This document shows positions 1-7,575 of a stretch of DNA of 58,673 nucleotides, in pieces. The translations under genes and the position numbers were made by a program. Numbering within the stretch: the first letter of the stretch is position 1; each line of letters opens with the position of its first letter. Source of the stretch: a virus; IMG/VR virus record IMGVR_UViG_3300043331_000168, positions 1 through 58,673 of that record; one strand, given 5' to 3'. The notes beneath the pieces were generated by a model. It saw only the letters and a list, made by a program, of their open reading frames with translations. It was not told the origin of the DNA and searched no databases.

Positions 1-608
1 GCGTTGACCCGCGCCATTTCGCCAGAATCGCCGCCGCGGTCGGGATGGTGCTGCATCGCGAGCTTCCTGTAGGCGTCGTCGATCTCGTCGCGCGTGGCTT
101 TCGAGCTGACGCCCAGGACTTGCCACCATTGCTCGGGTTGCGGCAGCGCCACGAAGCCGGTGAAAGCGCGGTTCAGGATCTCGGCGCCACCGTGGCGGTC
201 GATCGCGCGCATGGCCGAGAGCGTCGCGGCGATAGCAGCGAGGTTGTCTTGCACGCGATCGTAGCGATCGACGGCGATGCAGCGGGTCTCTTTTCCCTTC
301 TTCCAGTACACCGCGACCCCCGGATCGTCGGGCGCGCGCTGGCCGCTGCGCGGGTCGCCGGCCAGCGTCACCGGGACGTTCGTCGAGATGACGGTCTCCG
401 TAGTCCACGCTCCGAGGGCCTCGAGTTCTCGCGCCACGCGCCCCACGGCATCGGCCACCGTGAGCGAACGCTTGTCTTGCCAGCTCGAGCCGCCGTCACC
501 GTATTTGCGCTCGGCTTTATGAAACTTCGCGCGCGTGCGCATGTGGGCCGAGGTCCGGCGCCAGCCTGCCGGCCAGGAGAGCGGGTAGGCGTCAACGTGC
601 TCGCTCAT
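1..608 (-). CDS. J-domain (DnaJ-like) protein, 3' end cut by window
   Basis: The reading frame starts at the ATG at 608 and runs off the left edge, so only about 202 residues are visible. Residues 1-150 are not recognised. Residues 160-200 form a J domain with the helix II pattern DAYRKLAMQHHPDRGG and the invariant HPD at residues 188-190, the loop that stimulates Hsp70 ATPase. The protein therefore probably recruits the host DnaK. It is unusual in that the J domain is C-terminal. The start overlaps the stop of the upstream gene by ATGA, so it is the last visible gene of the recT operon. The family call is firm; the target is unknown. Confidence 0.85.
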   Translation of the reverse strand, partial: MSEHVDAYPLSWPAGWRRTSAHMRTRAKFHKAERKYGDGGSSWQDKRSLTVADAVGRVARELEALGAWTTETVISTNVPVTLAGDPRSGQRAPDDPGVAVYWKKGKETRCIAVDRYDRVQDNLAAIAATLSAMRAIDRHGGAEILNRAFTGFVALPQPEQWWQVLGVSSKATRDEIDDAYRKLAMQHHPDRGGDSGEMARVN

Positions 609-1099
609 TGAGGCGCCCCGCAAAATGAGCATGTGGCCTTGTACTCGCCGTCGATTGGCACCAGCGGGCCTTCCGCGTCGCATACGTGCCCGTCAACGCC
701 GCCGTCTGCGTCAAGGTCATCAACGCCAGGGAGGGGCGCATCGTGGGGCTCACCGAGCCTCTCCCAAGTTTCGGTCGAGATCTCGCTGACTTCGTCAATG
801 ATGATTGTTGGCAGCTCTGCTTGCGGCCGCACCGATTCAGCAAACGGCACTGGCTCCGAATAGTCAGGCGACTTCGAGGCGAGCGTCATGTTGAGCGCCA
901 CGACGCAGCGCTGGCCTGGGCTCGGGCGCCGGCGCTCCAAGCTCTCGAGCGCCGCGGCGATGGTCCGGTAGGTCGCGACGCGCTTGCCGGCGATGCCGGG
1001 CCGGTTCTCGTTGGCCTTGATAACGCGCATCTCGATCGTCGCGTAGGGCTGCAAGAGCCGGAGCGCGAGCCGGAGCGGCCACGGAAGCGTAAGCCTCAT
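605..1099 (-). CDS. Hypothetical protein with C-terminal cysteine cluster
   Basis: 164 residues from the ATG at 1099; a longer upstream frame exists, but this start overlaps the previous stop by ATGA, the spacing used throughout this operon. The middle is acidic. The C-terminus has C-x16-C-x2-C (ending TCSFCGAPQ), which could bind one zinc ion. No family is recognised. It lies between the SprT-like protease and the J-domain gene in the recT operon. Confidence 0.7.
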   Translation of the reverse strand: MRLTLPWPLRLALRLLQPYATIEMRVIKANENRPGIAGKRVATYRTIAAALESLERRRPSPGQRCVVALNMTLASKSPDYSEPVPFAESVRPQAELPTIIIDEVSEISTETWERLGEPHDAPLPGVDDLDADGGVDGHVCDAEGPLVPIDGEYKATCSFCGAPQ

Positions 1100-1578
1100 T
1101 GGCGCTCCCTCGTCACAGTCGCTTCGAACTCCATAACCGCGCGTGCGGTCTCGTCGTCGGCGATCATGGCGAGCCAGCGCTCCCAGGATTCGCCGTGCCC
1201 GTCCTTCCAACCCTGCACGTCGCGGTCTAAACAGACCAGGACATGCGCCAGCTCGTGCGGGACCGCAAACAGCACAGCAAACTCAGGGTCTTTCGACGAG
1301 CGCTCGCGGTCGAAGATGATCGACGGCTCGCCGACGCACTCGGTCACCGCAAATTCGGCCGCGTCCTCAATGAACTCGACGGCTGGCTCGTCGACGAAGG
1401 TTTTGATCTCGAGCGCGCCCAAATGGTAGAGCTTCCACACCGGCGACCAATACTCGCGCACGGCGGCTCGGATGCTATGTTGCGCCGCGTACTCCGCGGA
1501 CGCTTGACGCTCCGACCAGGAGACCCACGCAACCGCGGCGCACCCGGCGAGCAGCAAAAAACCACTGGAGGCCCTCAT
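1096..1578 (-). CDS. SprT-like zinc metallopeptidase, membrane-anchored
   Basis: 160 residues. The N-terminus is hydrophobic (residues 5-20) with LAGC at 10-13, so it could be a lipoprotein or be held in the inner membrane. The catalytic motif HELAH is at 108-112, followed by a GHGESW segment whose His128 is a plausible third zinc ligand, as in SprT/Spartan-type proteases. The export signal is odd for that family, which is usually cytosolic and acts on DNA-protein crosslinks. The start overlaps the upstream stop by ATGA. The metalloprotease call is strong; the substrate is unknown. Confidence 0.75.
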   Translation of the reverse strand: MRASSGFLLLAGCAAVAWVSWSERQASAEYAAQHSIRAAVREYWSPVWKLYHLGALEIKTFVDEPAVEFIEDAAEFAVTECVGEPSIIFDRERSSKDPEFAVLFAVPHELAHVLVCLDRDVQGWKDGHGESWERWLAMIADDETARAVMEFEATVTRERQ

Positions 1579-2321
1579 AGCACCCTCGAGGTCAGGTGCG
1601 GCTCGTTGTAGAGCTGGATGCCGGGGATCGCGTCATCGATCACGTCGGGCACCTTGTCGGCCGGCCCGAGCTTGAGCTTGGCAATGGCCGCCTTGGCTGC
1701 GGTCTTGGCCGCTGCGTTCATTACGGTGCGCTGTACGCGCTCCTCCGGCGGGACAAGGTAAGCCTCCGGGACCTTGGAGATGTCGGTCACACGCCATTTC
1801 CAGTTGTCCCTGGCGCCAACGACGGCCCCATGCGAGCCCACGATCCTGAAGGGATCCTCGGCCGGCGGGACAACGATCGGCGGCGGCGCCGGCGGACTCT
1901 CGAGCCCGAGCCGCTTTGCCTCGGCTTCCAGCTCGAGCTGCTTTTCGCGCTGGGCACGCTCCGCCTCCTCGCGCTCGCGGCGGGCCGCTTCCTCCTTCGC
2001 CCGGCCGAAGGTAAGGATGGCCGCGGCAACAGCTTTGGCGCGTGCGCGCAGCTCGTTGATGCGTTCGTTGAAGCGCGCGTTGATCCGCTCGATCGTCTCG
2101 CGAGCGCCGCGCGTCGTCTCGAGCCTTTCTTCGTCGAGGCTCCTGATGAGCGATTGAACCTCGGCGTGGTATTGGCCGGCGACCCTCGCCTGATCGTCGC
2201 TCGTGATCGTGAGCAGGGTCCCACCGTGCGTTGCGAGCTGCACCGCGGCGTCGAGCAGCTCCATCGCGCTCGGCCGCTGCTCGACCTTGGTGAAGATAAT
2301 CGGTAGCGCCTCAGTAGCCAT
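1575..2321 (-). CDS. Coiled-coil protein of the recombination operon
   Basis: 248 residues from the ATG at 2321, chosen because AAGGAG lies 7 bases upstream; the frame is open further upstream. Residues about 60-150 form a long charged coiled coil rich in Glu, Arg and Ala, followed by a proline-rich hinge (SPPAPPPIVVPP) and a compact C-terminal domain. Proteins of this shape often accompany RecT/exonuclease pairs in phages, but no family is certain. It overlaps the exonuclease gene by 11 bases and the protease gene by 4. Confidence 0.75.
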   Translation of the reverse strand: MATEALPIIFTKVEQRPSAMELLDAAVQLATHGGTLLTITSDDQARVAGQYHAEVQSLIRSLDEERLETTRGARETIERINARFNERINELRARAKAVAAAILTFGRAKEEAARREREEAERAQREKQLELEAEAKRLGLESPPAPPPIVVPPAEDPFRIVGSHGAVVGARDNWKWRVTDISKVPEAYLVPPEERVQRTVMNAAAKTAAKAAIAKLKLGPADKVPDVIDDAIPGIQLYNEPHLTSRVL

Positions 2322-2979
2322 GAAACATCTCCTTGTAGCGCCGAGCACGCTTGGCGGTCGGCTCAAATTCGTTGCCTGACTCTAACATCTCCAGGAACCG
2401 CGTCCCAAAGTCGCGCATTTTGTTCATGTAGGACTCCGGGACCAATACGGGCACGTCGAAGAACTGGAAATCTTCCTCCTCGCGCGGGTCGAAAGCTACA
2501 AAACGCCACGAAGGCAGCCCGGTTACAATCATGCCGAATACGCATTGATCGACGTGCTCATCGGGGCAACGCGCGCCGGACTCGATCCATTTGCGCACTA
2601 CGCCTGGTGTCCATGGGCATTTCAGCTCCAGGCCGGCTATAGCTTTCTTTGCGCTCGGGTCGTAGATCACGCGGTCTGGGCTCACGACGGTATGTCGGAA
2701 CCATAGCCCGTTCGTCTCATCGTGATAGGGCACGCATACCGGGTTGTCGAGGTCGAGCAGCGGGTGGCGATCCCACCACAGGGCGAGCGCGCGCTCCTCG
2801 TGCTGCTTGCCCCAGGCGAGCGGCTGCGGCGTATTCGGCGTCACGTTGTAGAACGGCGGCGGGTTACGCAGATCGCGCAGCATCCGGTTCCAGACCCGCG
2901 GGTTGCCTGTCATGAGGTCGCCGGCTAAGGACCCACTCAACTTACCTCGACGCATGGCGCCGTGTTCGGTGCGTTCCAC
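2311..2979 (-). CDS. YqaJ-type phage exonuclease (recombination)
   Basis: 222 residues. It is a PD-(D/E)XK nuclease of the lambda-exo/YqaJ type: a glycine/serine-rich N-terminal motif (SGSLAGDLM), WGKQHEE at 57-62, the catalytic Asp102 in SPDRVIYD, and E118-L-K120 in GLELKCP. Such enzymes resect double-strand ends to give single strands for the partner annealing protein, here RecT just upstream. The GTG at 2979 gives a start 7 bases after the recT stop; an ATG at 2955 is the alternative. The GTG sits inside the 14-bp parS-like palindrome 2973-2986. Confidence 0.88.
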   Translation of the reverse strand: MERTEHGAMRRGKLSGSLAGDLMTGNPRVWNRMLRDLRNPPPFYNVTPNTPQPLAWGKQHEERALALWWDRHPLLDLDNPVCVPYHDETNGLWFRHTVVSPDRVIYDPSAKKAIAGLELKCPWTPGVVRKWIESGARCPDEHVDQCVFGMIVTGLPSWRFVAFDPREEEDFQFFDVPVLVPESYMNKMRDFGTRFLEMLESGNEFEPTAKRARRYKEMFHGY

Positions 2980-2986
2980 GTGGAAC
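2973..2986. other. parS-like 14-bp palindrome GTTCCACGTGGAAC
   Basis: A perfect palindrome that reads GTTCCACGTGGAAC. It equals the 14-bp core of the ParB binding site parS as known from Pseudomonas, and differs at one symmetric pair of positions from the GTTTCACGTGAAAC form of other bacteria. It spans the recT-exonuclease junction and contains the exonuclease GTG start. No ParA or ParB gene is visible in the window, so any ParB would be the host's or lie outside. Confidence 0.6.
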
Positions 2987-3976
2987 CTACTCGACGGGCG
3001 GCTGTTGCTGCCGCTCGAGAAATTGCTTGGCCCGCTCGACCAGCGCGGCCTTGACCTCGTCGACGAGGCGCGCCGGGAGCTGGTCCATACTGCCGTAGCC
3101 CATCGCGGTCGCTTTCTTCACAAGCCACGACGTCGCGCGCTCGCTCTCGATCCCGAGATCCGTGAGCGCGGCGTGCAGCTCGAGCCGTTGCTCGTCGCTC
3201 ACGAGCAGCTCGCCGGCCGGGTCGTCGGTCGGCTGTGTCTCGGGCTCGAAGCCGTCGTGCTTGTCCATGAGCTGGATGGCGTGCTCGACCTTGCCGCCGG
3301 CGTCGCGTGGCCAGTAGTTCGAGGCCCGACGGATCACGGCCTTGATCTCCATTTGGCTGCGGAAGTCGCCGCGCCACACCATGCCGCCCTTGGGATTCGG
3401 AACCCAAATAGACTTGCCGGCGTCGTCCTTGCCGCGCTTATGCGTCGCCACGAACTCGACCTTGAGCAGTGCCTCGCGGTCCATGTCGATCGTGATGCGC
3501 TCGCCGCTCGCGAGCTTCGCGATCACGTAAGCGTGCAGGGTGTCTCGCTTGCTGCGGTCGGGCGCCGCGGACTCCTCATGGAATAGCTGCGTGACGCCGT
3601 TCTCCGTCCACTTGCGATAGCGCGGGTCTCCTTCCTTGTGGAGCCCCGGCTGGATGCTCAAGATCGTCCCGCCTTGGTAGAACAGATGGCAAATCCCCTT
3701 GTAGCCAGGGGTGAACACGCAGGTTTTCCCGTAGGGCACCATGTAGGCGTGGCCAAGCGATGGCGACAGCGAGAGCCCGGAAGCGGCCAAATCGAGGAAG
3801 GCCAGGGTGACGGTATCGGGGTCGCAGGCGCGGAGGTTCTCGTCGGTTTGGAGCTTGCGCTCCAGGTAGCGACGCTCGACAGCGAGCTTGATGGCCCGGT
3901 CATAGCGCGAGCTGTTCCACTGCGCGACGAGCTTCTTGTCCGCGAGGCGTTCTTGGAAAATGGTGATTTGATTCAT
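2987..3976 (-). CDS. recT: RecT family single-strand annealing protein
   Basis: 329 residues, the normal RecT length plus a polar tail. The RecT core is clear at residues 60-105 (LDLAASGLSLSPSLGHAYMV, then PGYKGICHLFY) and around 215-235 (GGMVWRGDFRSQMEIKAVIRR is the family's conserved central block). It anneals single-stranded DNA during recombination-dependent replication and works with the exonuclease next to it. The ATG at 3976 lies 9 bases after a -10 box with no Shine-Dalgarno, so the mRNA may be nearly leaderless. Confidence 0.95.
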   Translation of the reverse strand: MNQITIFQERLADKKLVAQWNSSRYDRAIKLAVERRYLERKLQTDENLRACDPDTVTLAFLDLAASGLSLSPSLGHAYMVPYGKTCVFTPGYKGICHLFYQGGTILSIQPGLHKEGDPRYRKWTENGVTQLFHEESAAPDRSKRDTLHAYVIAKLASGERITIDMDREALLKVEFVATHKRGKDDAGKSIWVPNPKGGMVWRGDFRSQMEIKAVIRRASNYWPRDAGGKVEHAIQLMDKHDGFEPETQPTDDPAGELLVSDEQRLELHAALTDLGIESERATSWLVKKATAMGYGSMDQLPARLVDEVKAALVERAKQFLERQQQPPVE

Positions 3977-3985
3977 AGGCCGGCG

Positions 3986-4014
3986 ATCTTACTGAGTCAT
4001 TAGGCAAGATGCAA
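3986..4014 (-). promoter_or_regulatory. Promoter of the recT operon with operator in spacer
   Basis: On the minus strand: -35 TTGCAT (4014-4009), 17-bp spacer, -10 TAAGAT (3991-3986). The spacer carries the 13-bp operator CCTAATGACTCAG (4004-3992), which abuts the -10. It matches the CTTAGTSACTAAG-like element found at five other promoters. The start codon at 3976 is 9 bases beyond the -10. Confidence 0.65.
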
Positions 4015-4019
4015 CTACC

Positions 4020-4048
4020 TTGACAGCGCTGACCGCGTGAAGCATGAT
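4020..4048 (+). promoter_or_regulatory. Promoter of the DUF1376 replication operon
   Basis: Perfect -35 TTGACA (4020-4025), 17-bp spacer, -10 CATGAT (4043-4048, 4 of 6). It diverges from the recT promoter. There is no CTTAGTSACTAAG element. The spacer begins with AGCGCTGACCGCGT, nearly identical to the spacer of the TerL promoter. The ATG at 4058 follows after 9 bases. Confidence 0.6.
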
Positions 4049-4057
4049 GCCCGACCC

Positions 4058-4969
4058 ATGAGACTCGACTGGTTCCCGTTCTATTGGCGCGACTTCGACG
4101 ACGGGACCCGTGAGATGACCAACGAGGAGGTCGGCGCGTATTGGCGCCTGCTGTACTACCAATGGCAGTACGGCTCCATTCCGGCAGACAAAGAGCTGGC
4201 CGCCAGGATCACCGGCGAGCGCTTCGACGATCGCACGTGGGCGCGTCTCCTGAGCAAGTTCGTCCCGGACAAATCCGTGCCCGGCGATCGGCTCGTGAAC
4301 CTCCGAATGCAGGCCGTTCGCAGCTCCCAGGAGGCCCGCTACGGCCGACGCATCGAATCGGCACGCCTGAACGGACAGAAGGGCGGCTTGGCCCGCGCGG
4401 AACGCTTGCGCAGCTTGGCCGGTAGCGAACCGCTTAGCGAACCTGTAGCGAATGGCCAAGCGAATCGCCAGGCATCCGCTAAGCGAAATTCAAGCAGATT
4501 AAAGAGTAAGAAAGAAGAAGACAATAAGCCTACGGGTATCTCTAGCCTTGAAGGTAATACCAGCACTGACCTTAGAGGCGCGCGCGCAAGGCACGCGCCA
4601 CCCGACTTCGATATTTCGGATGGAATCCGCACCTGGGCAGCGAAGGCGCTCCCCAGGGTCTCAGCCGAGAGCCTCGACCTGTGGATGCGCAAGGAACTGG
4701 AGAAGTTCAAGGACCATGAGTTCAACACGCCGAAGGGCAAACGGAGCTGGGAGGGCACCTTCCGCAACTGGCTGCGGCGCTGCCTCGAGATCGGCAACCT
4801 ACCGGCCGGGACCTCGGCCCGGAGCGTCGACGAGGAGAAGCACCGCGCGGAGGTCTTGAAGACGGCGGCGATTTTCAACATGACTAGACAAGGCGGCGAG
4901 GAATGGGCCGCTTTCGAGGAGCGGGTGAATGAACGCAACAAGCGGAGGCTCGAGGCCCTTGGGAAATAA
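4058..4969 (+). CDS. DUF1376-type replication initiation protein
   Basis: 303 residues from the ATG at 4058; an upstream ATG at 4037 falls inside the promoter. Residues 1-95 match DUF1376 (LDWFPFYWRDF, then EEVGAYWRLLYYQWQYGSIP), a winged-helix-like domain of phage replication proteins. Residues 115-185 are a low-complexity Ser/Lys linker. Residues 190-270 (WEGTFRNWLRRC) resemble the C-terminal region of DnaT/DnaD-type helicase recruiters. The linker DNA holds iterons at 4423-4487 and an AT-rich tract at 4486-4560, the same arrangement as the lambda origin inside gene O. No Shine-Dalgarno is present. Confidence 0.85.
   Translation: MRLDWFPFYWRDFDDGTREMTNEEVGAYWRLLYYQWQYGSIPADKELAARITGERFDDRTWARLLSKFVPDKSVPGDRLVNLRMQAVRSSQEARYGRRIESARLNGQKGGLARAERLRSLAGSEPLSEPVANGQANRQASAKRNSSRLKSKKEEDNKPTGISSLEGNTSTDLRGARARHAPPDFDISDGIRTWAAKALPRVSAESLDLWMRKELEKFKDHEFNTPKGKRSWEGTFRNWLRRCLEIGNLPAGTSARSVDEEKHRAEVLKTAAIFNMTRQGGEEWAAFEERVNERNKRRLEALGK
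4423..4487 (+). repeat. Iteron array 1 (TAGCGAA), inside the replication gene
   Basis: Copies start at 4423 (TAGCGAA), 4435 (TAGCGAA), 4446 (TAGCGAA), 4458 (AAGCGAA) and 4481 (AAGCGAA). Spacings are 12, 11, 12 and 23 bp, close to one or two helical turns and not a multiple of 3, so the repeat is in the DNA rather than the protein. The 18 bp 4422-4439 recur exactly at 21741-21758. Confidence 0.8.
4486..4560. other. AT-rich tract beside iterons, candidate unwinding element
   Basis: By eye the first 50 bases are only about one-third G+C in a genome that is otherwise clearly GC-rich. They run straight on from the last iteron. Iterons plus an AT-rich tract inside the initiator gene are the layout of a lambdoid replication origin. 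This is an inference from position and composition. Confidence 0.55.
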
Positions 4970-5384
4970 GCAAGCGACGAAGGAAATTCGCGCGGCCTGG
5001 ATCGGGCACGTGCTCGGCGACGGCGGGCCGCGCTGCCCAGTGTGCGCCGCGGAGCCGATGCTCCGGCGGTACACGTTCACCGAGACGATGGCGCTCGCCA
5101 TGATCTTTTTGCGCAACAACCGCGAGAAGACGGTCATACAGCTCCCGGAAGACTTCACGACCGGCGACTCGCTCGTGAAGCTCAGATTGTGGGGTTACGT
5201 GAACGACAGCCTAAGCATCGAGCTGACCGGACGCGGCGAAGCAGCGGTCAAGCTGATGCGCAAGATCCCGCGCACGTGCCAGACGATCAACGGCCGGCCG
5301 GTGGCGTTCTCAACTGAGGCAAAGCGCCTCAACGAGTACCTGAGCCAAAAGTACGACTACGACCAGCTCATGGGTGGCGCATGA
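4929..5384 (+). CDS. Hypothetical protein, possible winged-helix fold
   Basis: 151 residues. The ATG at 4929 has GAGGAGCGGGTGA before it, a good ribosome site, though it overlaps the replication gene by 41 bases; a TTG at 4959 is an alternative. It has one CPVC pair (RCPVCAAEP) and a central region TTGDSLVKLRLWGYV ending in a basic segment that could be a winged helix. No family is recognised. Its place just after the replication gene suggests a DNA-related role. Confidence 0.65.
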   Translation: MNATSGGSRPLGNKQATKEIRAAWIGHVLGDGGPRCPVCAAEPMLRRYTFTETMALAMIFLRNNREKTVIQLPEDFTTGDSLVKLRLWGYVNDSLSIELTGRGEAAVKLMRKIPRTCQTINGRPVAFSTEAKRLNEYLSQKYDYDQLMGGA

Positions 5385-5752
5385 ATTTCCGCTACGCGGT
5401 CGACTTGAACGGTGCGCCGTCGGATTGGAGCGACACCAAGTTCAAGTCGCCCGAGGAGGCGCGCGCGTTCGCCTGGGGCCGGTTCGATGGTCCCGTGTGG
5501 ACGGCCTGGGTCGAGCCGCTCAAGTACAGCGCGCAGCTCGCGAACCCCGACGTGCTCATCGCCGAGATGAAGGAACACGCGGCTTTGAACAACCGCAATA
5601 CGTCGTGTTTCGACGAGCTGAGCCCGCGCGAGATCGAGGTCCTCGGGCTGATTCTCAGAAACGCCATTGACAACTGGGAGAGTTGGCTCCCCGAGCTGAA
5701 GCGCTCGACGGTCGTCAACATCTCGCACGTCACAAAGCACCAGCCGACATGA
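5381..5752 (+). CDS. Hypothetical protein
   Basis: 123 residues, starting with ATGA overlap on the previous stop. It has an acidic, tryptophan-rich N-terminal half and a helical C-terminal half. No signal peptide, membrane segment or known motif is visible. Part of the 4058-8455 operon. Confidence 0.7.
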   Translation: MNFRYAVDLNGAPSDWSDTKFKSPEEARAFAWGRFDGPVWTAWVEPLKYSAQLANPDVLIAEMKEHAALNNRNTSCFDELSPREIEVLGLILRNAIDNWESWLPELKRSTVVNISHVTKHQPT

Positions 5753-5859
5753 AGCGGCGGGAGGAGTTATGGCTGTGGGTTTTCTTCGTCGTGGGCGCCG
5801 CCGCCTGGCTGTGGGCCGCGTGGTGGGCGTGGGGAGTGTTCATCCGATGGCACCTGTGA
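5749..5859 (+). CDS. Small tryptophan-rich membrane protein
   Basis: 36 residues. The start overlaps the previous stop by ATGA and the stop lies 11 bases into the next gene. After a charged MKRREE start, residues 7-32 form one hydrophobic segment with seven tryptophans, ending in a short polar tail. A single-span inner-membrane protein is likely; function unknown. The chain of overlaps is the main support that it is real. Confidence 0.6.
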   Translation: MKRREELWLWVFFVVGAAAWLWAAWWAWGVFIRWHL

Positions 5860-6065
5860 ACAAAAAGACCGACACGATTTGGCTCGACGTCGAGATTATC
5901 GCGCGGTCGAAGTTCGATAACGGCTGGAGGGTGATCGGCGATGACACGACTGCGGCGTGGGTCGACGACGATCGAATCATCGACTCCGAGGACGATCTTC
6001 GGATAGGCGTGCGCACCAAGATCGAGCTGACGATCAGCTACGCCGAATACTTGGGGCTCGCATGA
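5847..6065 (+). CDS. Hypothetical small acidic protein
   Basis: 72 residues from the ATG at 5847, with GGGGAG 12 bases upstream; the open frame extends further, but that part overlaps the membrane protein gene. The sequence alternates acidic and hydrophobic residues (DTIWLDVEIIARS at the start, IELTISYAEYLGLA at the end), consistent with a small beta-rich fold. No family is recognised. Confidence 0.6.
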   Translation: MAPVNKKTDTIWLDVEIIARSKFDNGWRVIGDDTTAAWVDDDRIIDSEDDLRIGVRTKIELTISYAEYLGLA

Positions 6066-6379
6066 GACGGAGCTATCACAACACGACGGGCTCCGGCGGC
6101 GGGACGCTCGACAAGTACGAGGCGAAAGCCAGGACCCAAGAGCTGGCGGTCTCGCGTTGGTTCGTAATGCACGCAGGCGACTACACGCCGTCCGAAGTGT
6201 GGGGCGCGGTGTTTACGCGCATGGTGCCGCTTACCTCGGTGCGCCGCGCCATGACCAACCTCACGAATGCGGGCGTGCTCGAGAAGACCGAGAAGCAGCG
6301 CGCCGGGCTCTATGGGCGCCCGGAATATGCGTGGCGGCTGAGCACGTCGCGCGCCCAGCAAGCGAGCCTGTTCACGTGA
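6062..6379 (+). CDS. Winged-helix DNA-binding protein
   Basis: 105 residues from the ATG at 6062 (ATGA overlap). Residues 35-90 look like a winged helix: YTPSEVWGAVF, PLTSVRRAMTNLTNAGVLEKTE as the recognition helix region, then RAGLYGRPEYAWRL as the wing. This pattern is common in phage proteins that sense or regulate replication-stage genes. No effector domain is present. It could regulate the plus-strand early operon. Confidence 0.65.
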   Translation: MRRSYHNTTGSGGGTLDKYEAKARTQELAVSRWFVMHAGDYTPSEVWGAVFTRMVPLTSVRRAMTNLTNAGVLEKTEKQRAGLYGRPEYAWRLSTSRAQQASLFT

Positions 6380-6510
6380 GCCGCGACAAGCCGGCAAGCG
6401 AGCGCGCCCCTCTTTGCCCGATCTGCAACACGAGGCACTGGGGCCGCGAGCCGCACGTGTTCAAGAAACGCGCGCCGCAGGAGAAGCCCAAGCGCAAATG
6501 GAAGCGGTAG
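6376..6510 (+). CDS. Small zinc-finger-like protein
   Basis: 44 residues from a GTG with GTGA overlap on the previous stop. It has CPICNTRHWGREPH (C-x2-C-x3-H-x5-H), a plausible single zinc site, then a strongly basic tail rich in Lys and Arg, suggesting nucleic acid binding. No family is recognised. Confidence 0.6.
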   Translation: MSRDKPASERAPLCPICNTRHWGREPHVFKKRAPQEKPKRKWKR

Positions 6511-7229
6511 CCGAGCCGACGAGCGAGCTATGTTTCCACGGGCCGGTGCGCGTTCACTCGTGGTCGGACACGTCCGCGCAGGGCTTCCGAGTCAAGCTCG
6601 AGCTGCTCGATGGCCGCGACGCACTCGCGCATTTCGAGGACGCCACCAGGCGCAGCAAAAAGCGCGCTGGGCAGCGCTACCGCGCCGTGTGGCAGGACAA
6701 CGAGGGCCGCGCGCTCGCGGATATGCCGGCCGAGTGCTGGTTCTGCGGCGCGAATTGGAGCCACCAGTCGGGCGCGAGCATTGTTTTCACGGTCGACGAC
6801 GAGGGCGCGCTCGCGATCCGCGCGCTCGGGATCACGGTCGACAGCGCGGACTCGGTCGAGGTTGTGCCGACGCTGTTCCTCGGGCTCGTGCAGCTCGACG
6901 ACGACGAGAAGCCGGTCAACCAGCGCGAAGCGGCGCTCGTCGAGTTCGCCGAGGGGCTCGTCGGCGGGCCGAAGTCGAAGGCCGCGGCGATGCGCTGCCA
7001 AGAGGCCGAGTTTCAGCTATTCGTGGGCCGGCGACTCGGCATCGAGACGGCGAGCGTCGAGCAGTGCGATCGGTACATCAAAACGCACGTCGGGATCCAC
7101 ACGAAGCGGCTGCTCGACTACAACGACCCGACGACCGGCAAGCCGTTTTGGGACAAGTACGAGTTGCACGTAAATCGCCCGTATCTATCATGGCTCACCG
7201 GGAGGGCCGTCAGTGCACAGCCAGGCTAA
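6498..7229 (+). CDS. Hypothetical protein of the replication operon
   Basis: 243 residues from the ATG at 6498; a longer frame begins inside the previous gene. The N-terminal half looks beta-rich and has one CWFCGANW pair; the C-terminal half is helical with RCQEAEFQLFVGRRLG. No family is recognised. It overlaps the Ref-like nuclease gene by 17 bases. Confidence 0.65.
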   Translation: MEAVAEPTSELCFHGPVRVHSWSDTSAQGFRVKLELLDGRDALAHFEDATRRSKKRAGQRYRAVWQDNEGRALADMPAECWFCGANWSHQSGASIVFTVDDEGALAIRALGITVDSADSVEVVPTLFLGLVQLDDDEKPVNQREAALVEFAEGLVGGPKSKAAAMRCQEAEFQLFVGRRLGIETASVEQCDRYIKTHVGIHTKRLLDYNDPTTGKPFWDKYELHVNRPYLSWLTGRAVSAQPG

Positions 7230-7575
7230 GGGTGCGACCAAGGCCGAGAAGCAGCGGTTCCAGTACATCACCGAGCTGGGGTGCATAGCGTGTCGGCAGC
7301 TCGGGCTCACGCGCCACGCCGAGGTCCACCACATCGTCGAGGGCAACAAGCGGCTCGGGCATTCGTTCACGATCGGCCTGTGCCCGTGGCACCACCGCAG
7401 CGTGATCGAGATGGGCTCTTGCATGGCCGAATGGATTTATGGCCCGGCGCTCGGCGGAGACCACGCCAACAAGCGGGCGTTCTACAAGATTTTCGGCAGC
7501 GAGCGCGAGCTGCTCGAGAAGCAGAACGAGCTATTGCGGGTGCAGCGGCCGCGCCTCGAGGCGGCGCCGGCGTGA
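7213..7575 (+). CDS. Ref-like HNH nuclease
   Basis: 120 residues from a GTG preceded by GGGAGG. The motif order CIAC (24-27), HH (39-40), LCPWHHR (56-62) is the beta-beta-alpha metal site of the HNH fold, and the overall layout (one zinc CxxC, EVHHIVEGNKRLGHSFTIGL, short helical tail) fits the Ref family. P1 Ref is a RecA-dependent nuclease that cuts at displacement loops. Its position beside other recombination nucleases supports this. Confidence 0.8.
   Translation: MHSQAKGATKAEKQRFQYITELGCIACRQLGLTRHAEVHHIVEGNKRLGHSFTIGLCPWHHRSVIEMGSCMAEWIYGPALGGDHANKRAFYKIFGSERELLEKQNELLRVQRPRLEAAPA

Noticed and set aside
45-611. 188-residue plus-strand frame at the left edge
   Set aside because: It is antisense to the J-domain gene, which has a true HPD motif and ATGA overlap; the plus frame has no recognisable motif.
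3989-4459. 156-residue minus-strand frame over the DUF1376 gene and promoter
   Set aside because: It covers divergent promoters and the DUF1376 domain; composition is antisense-like.
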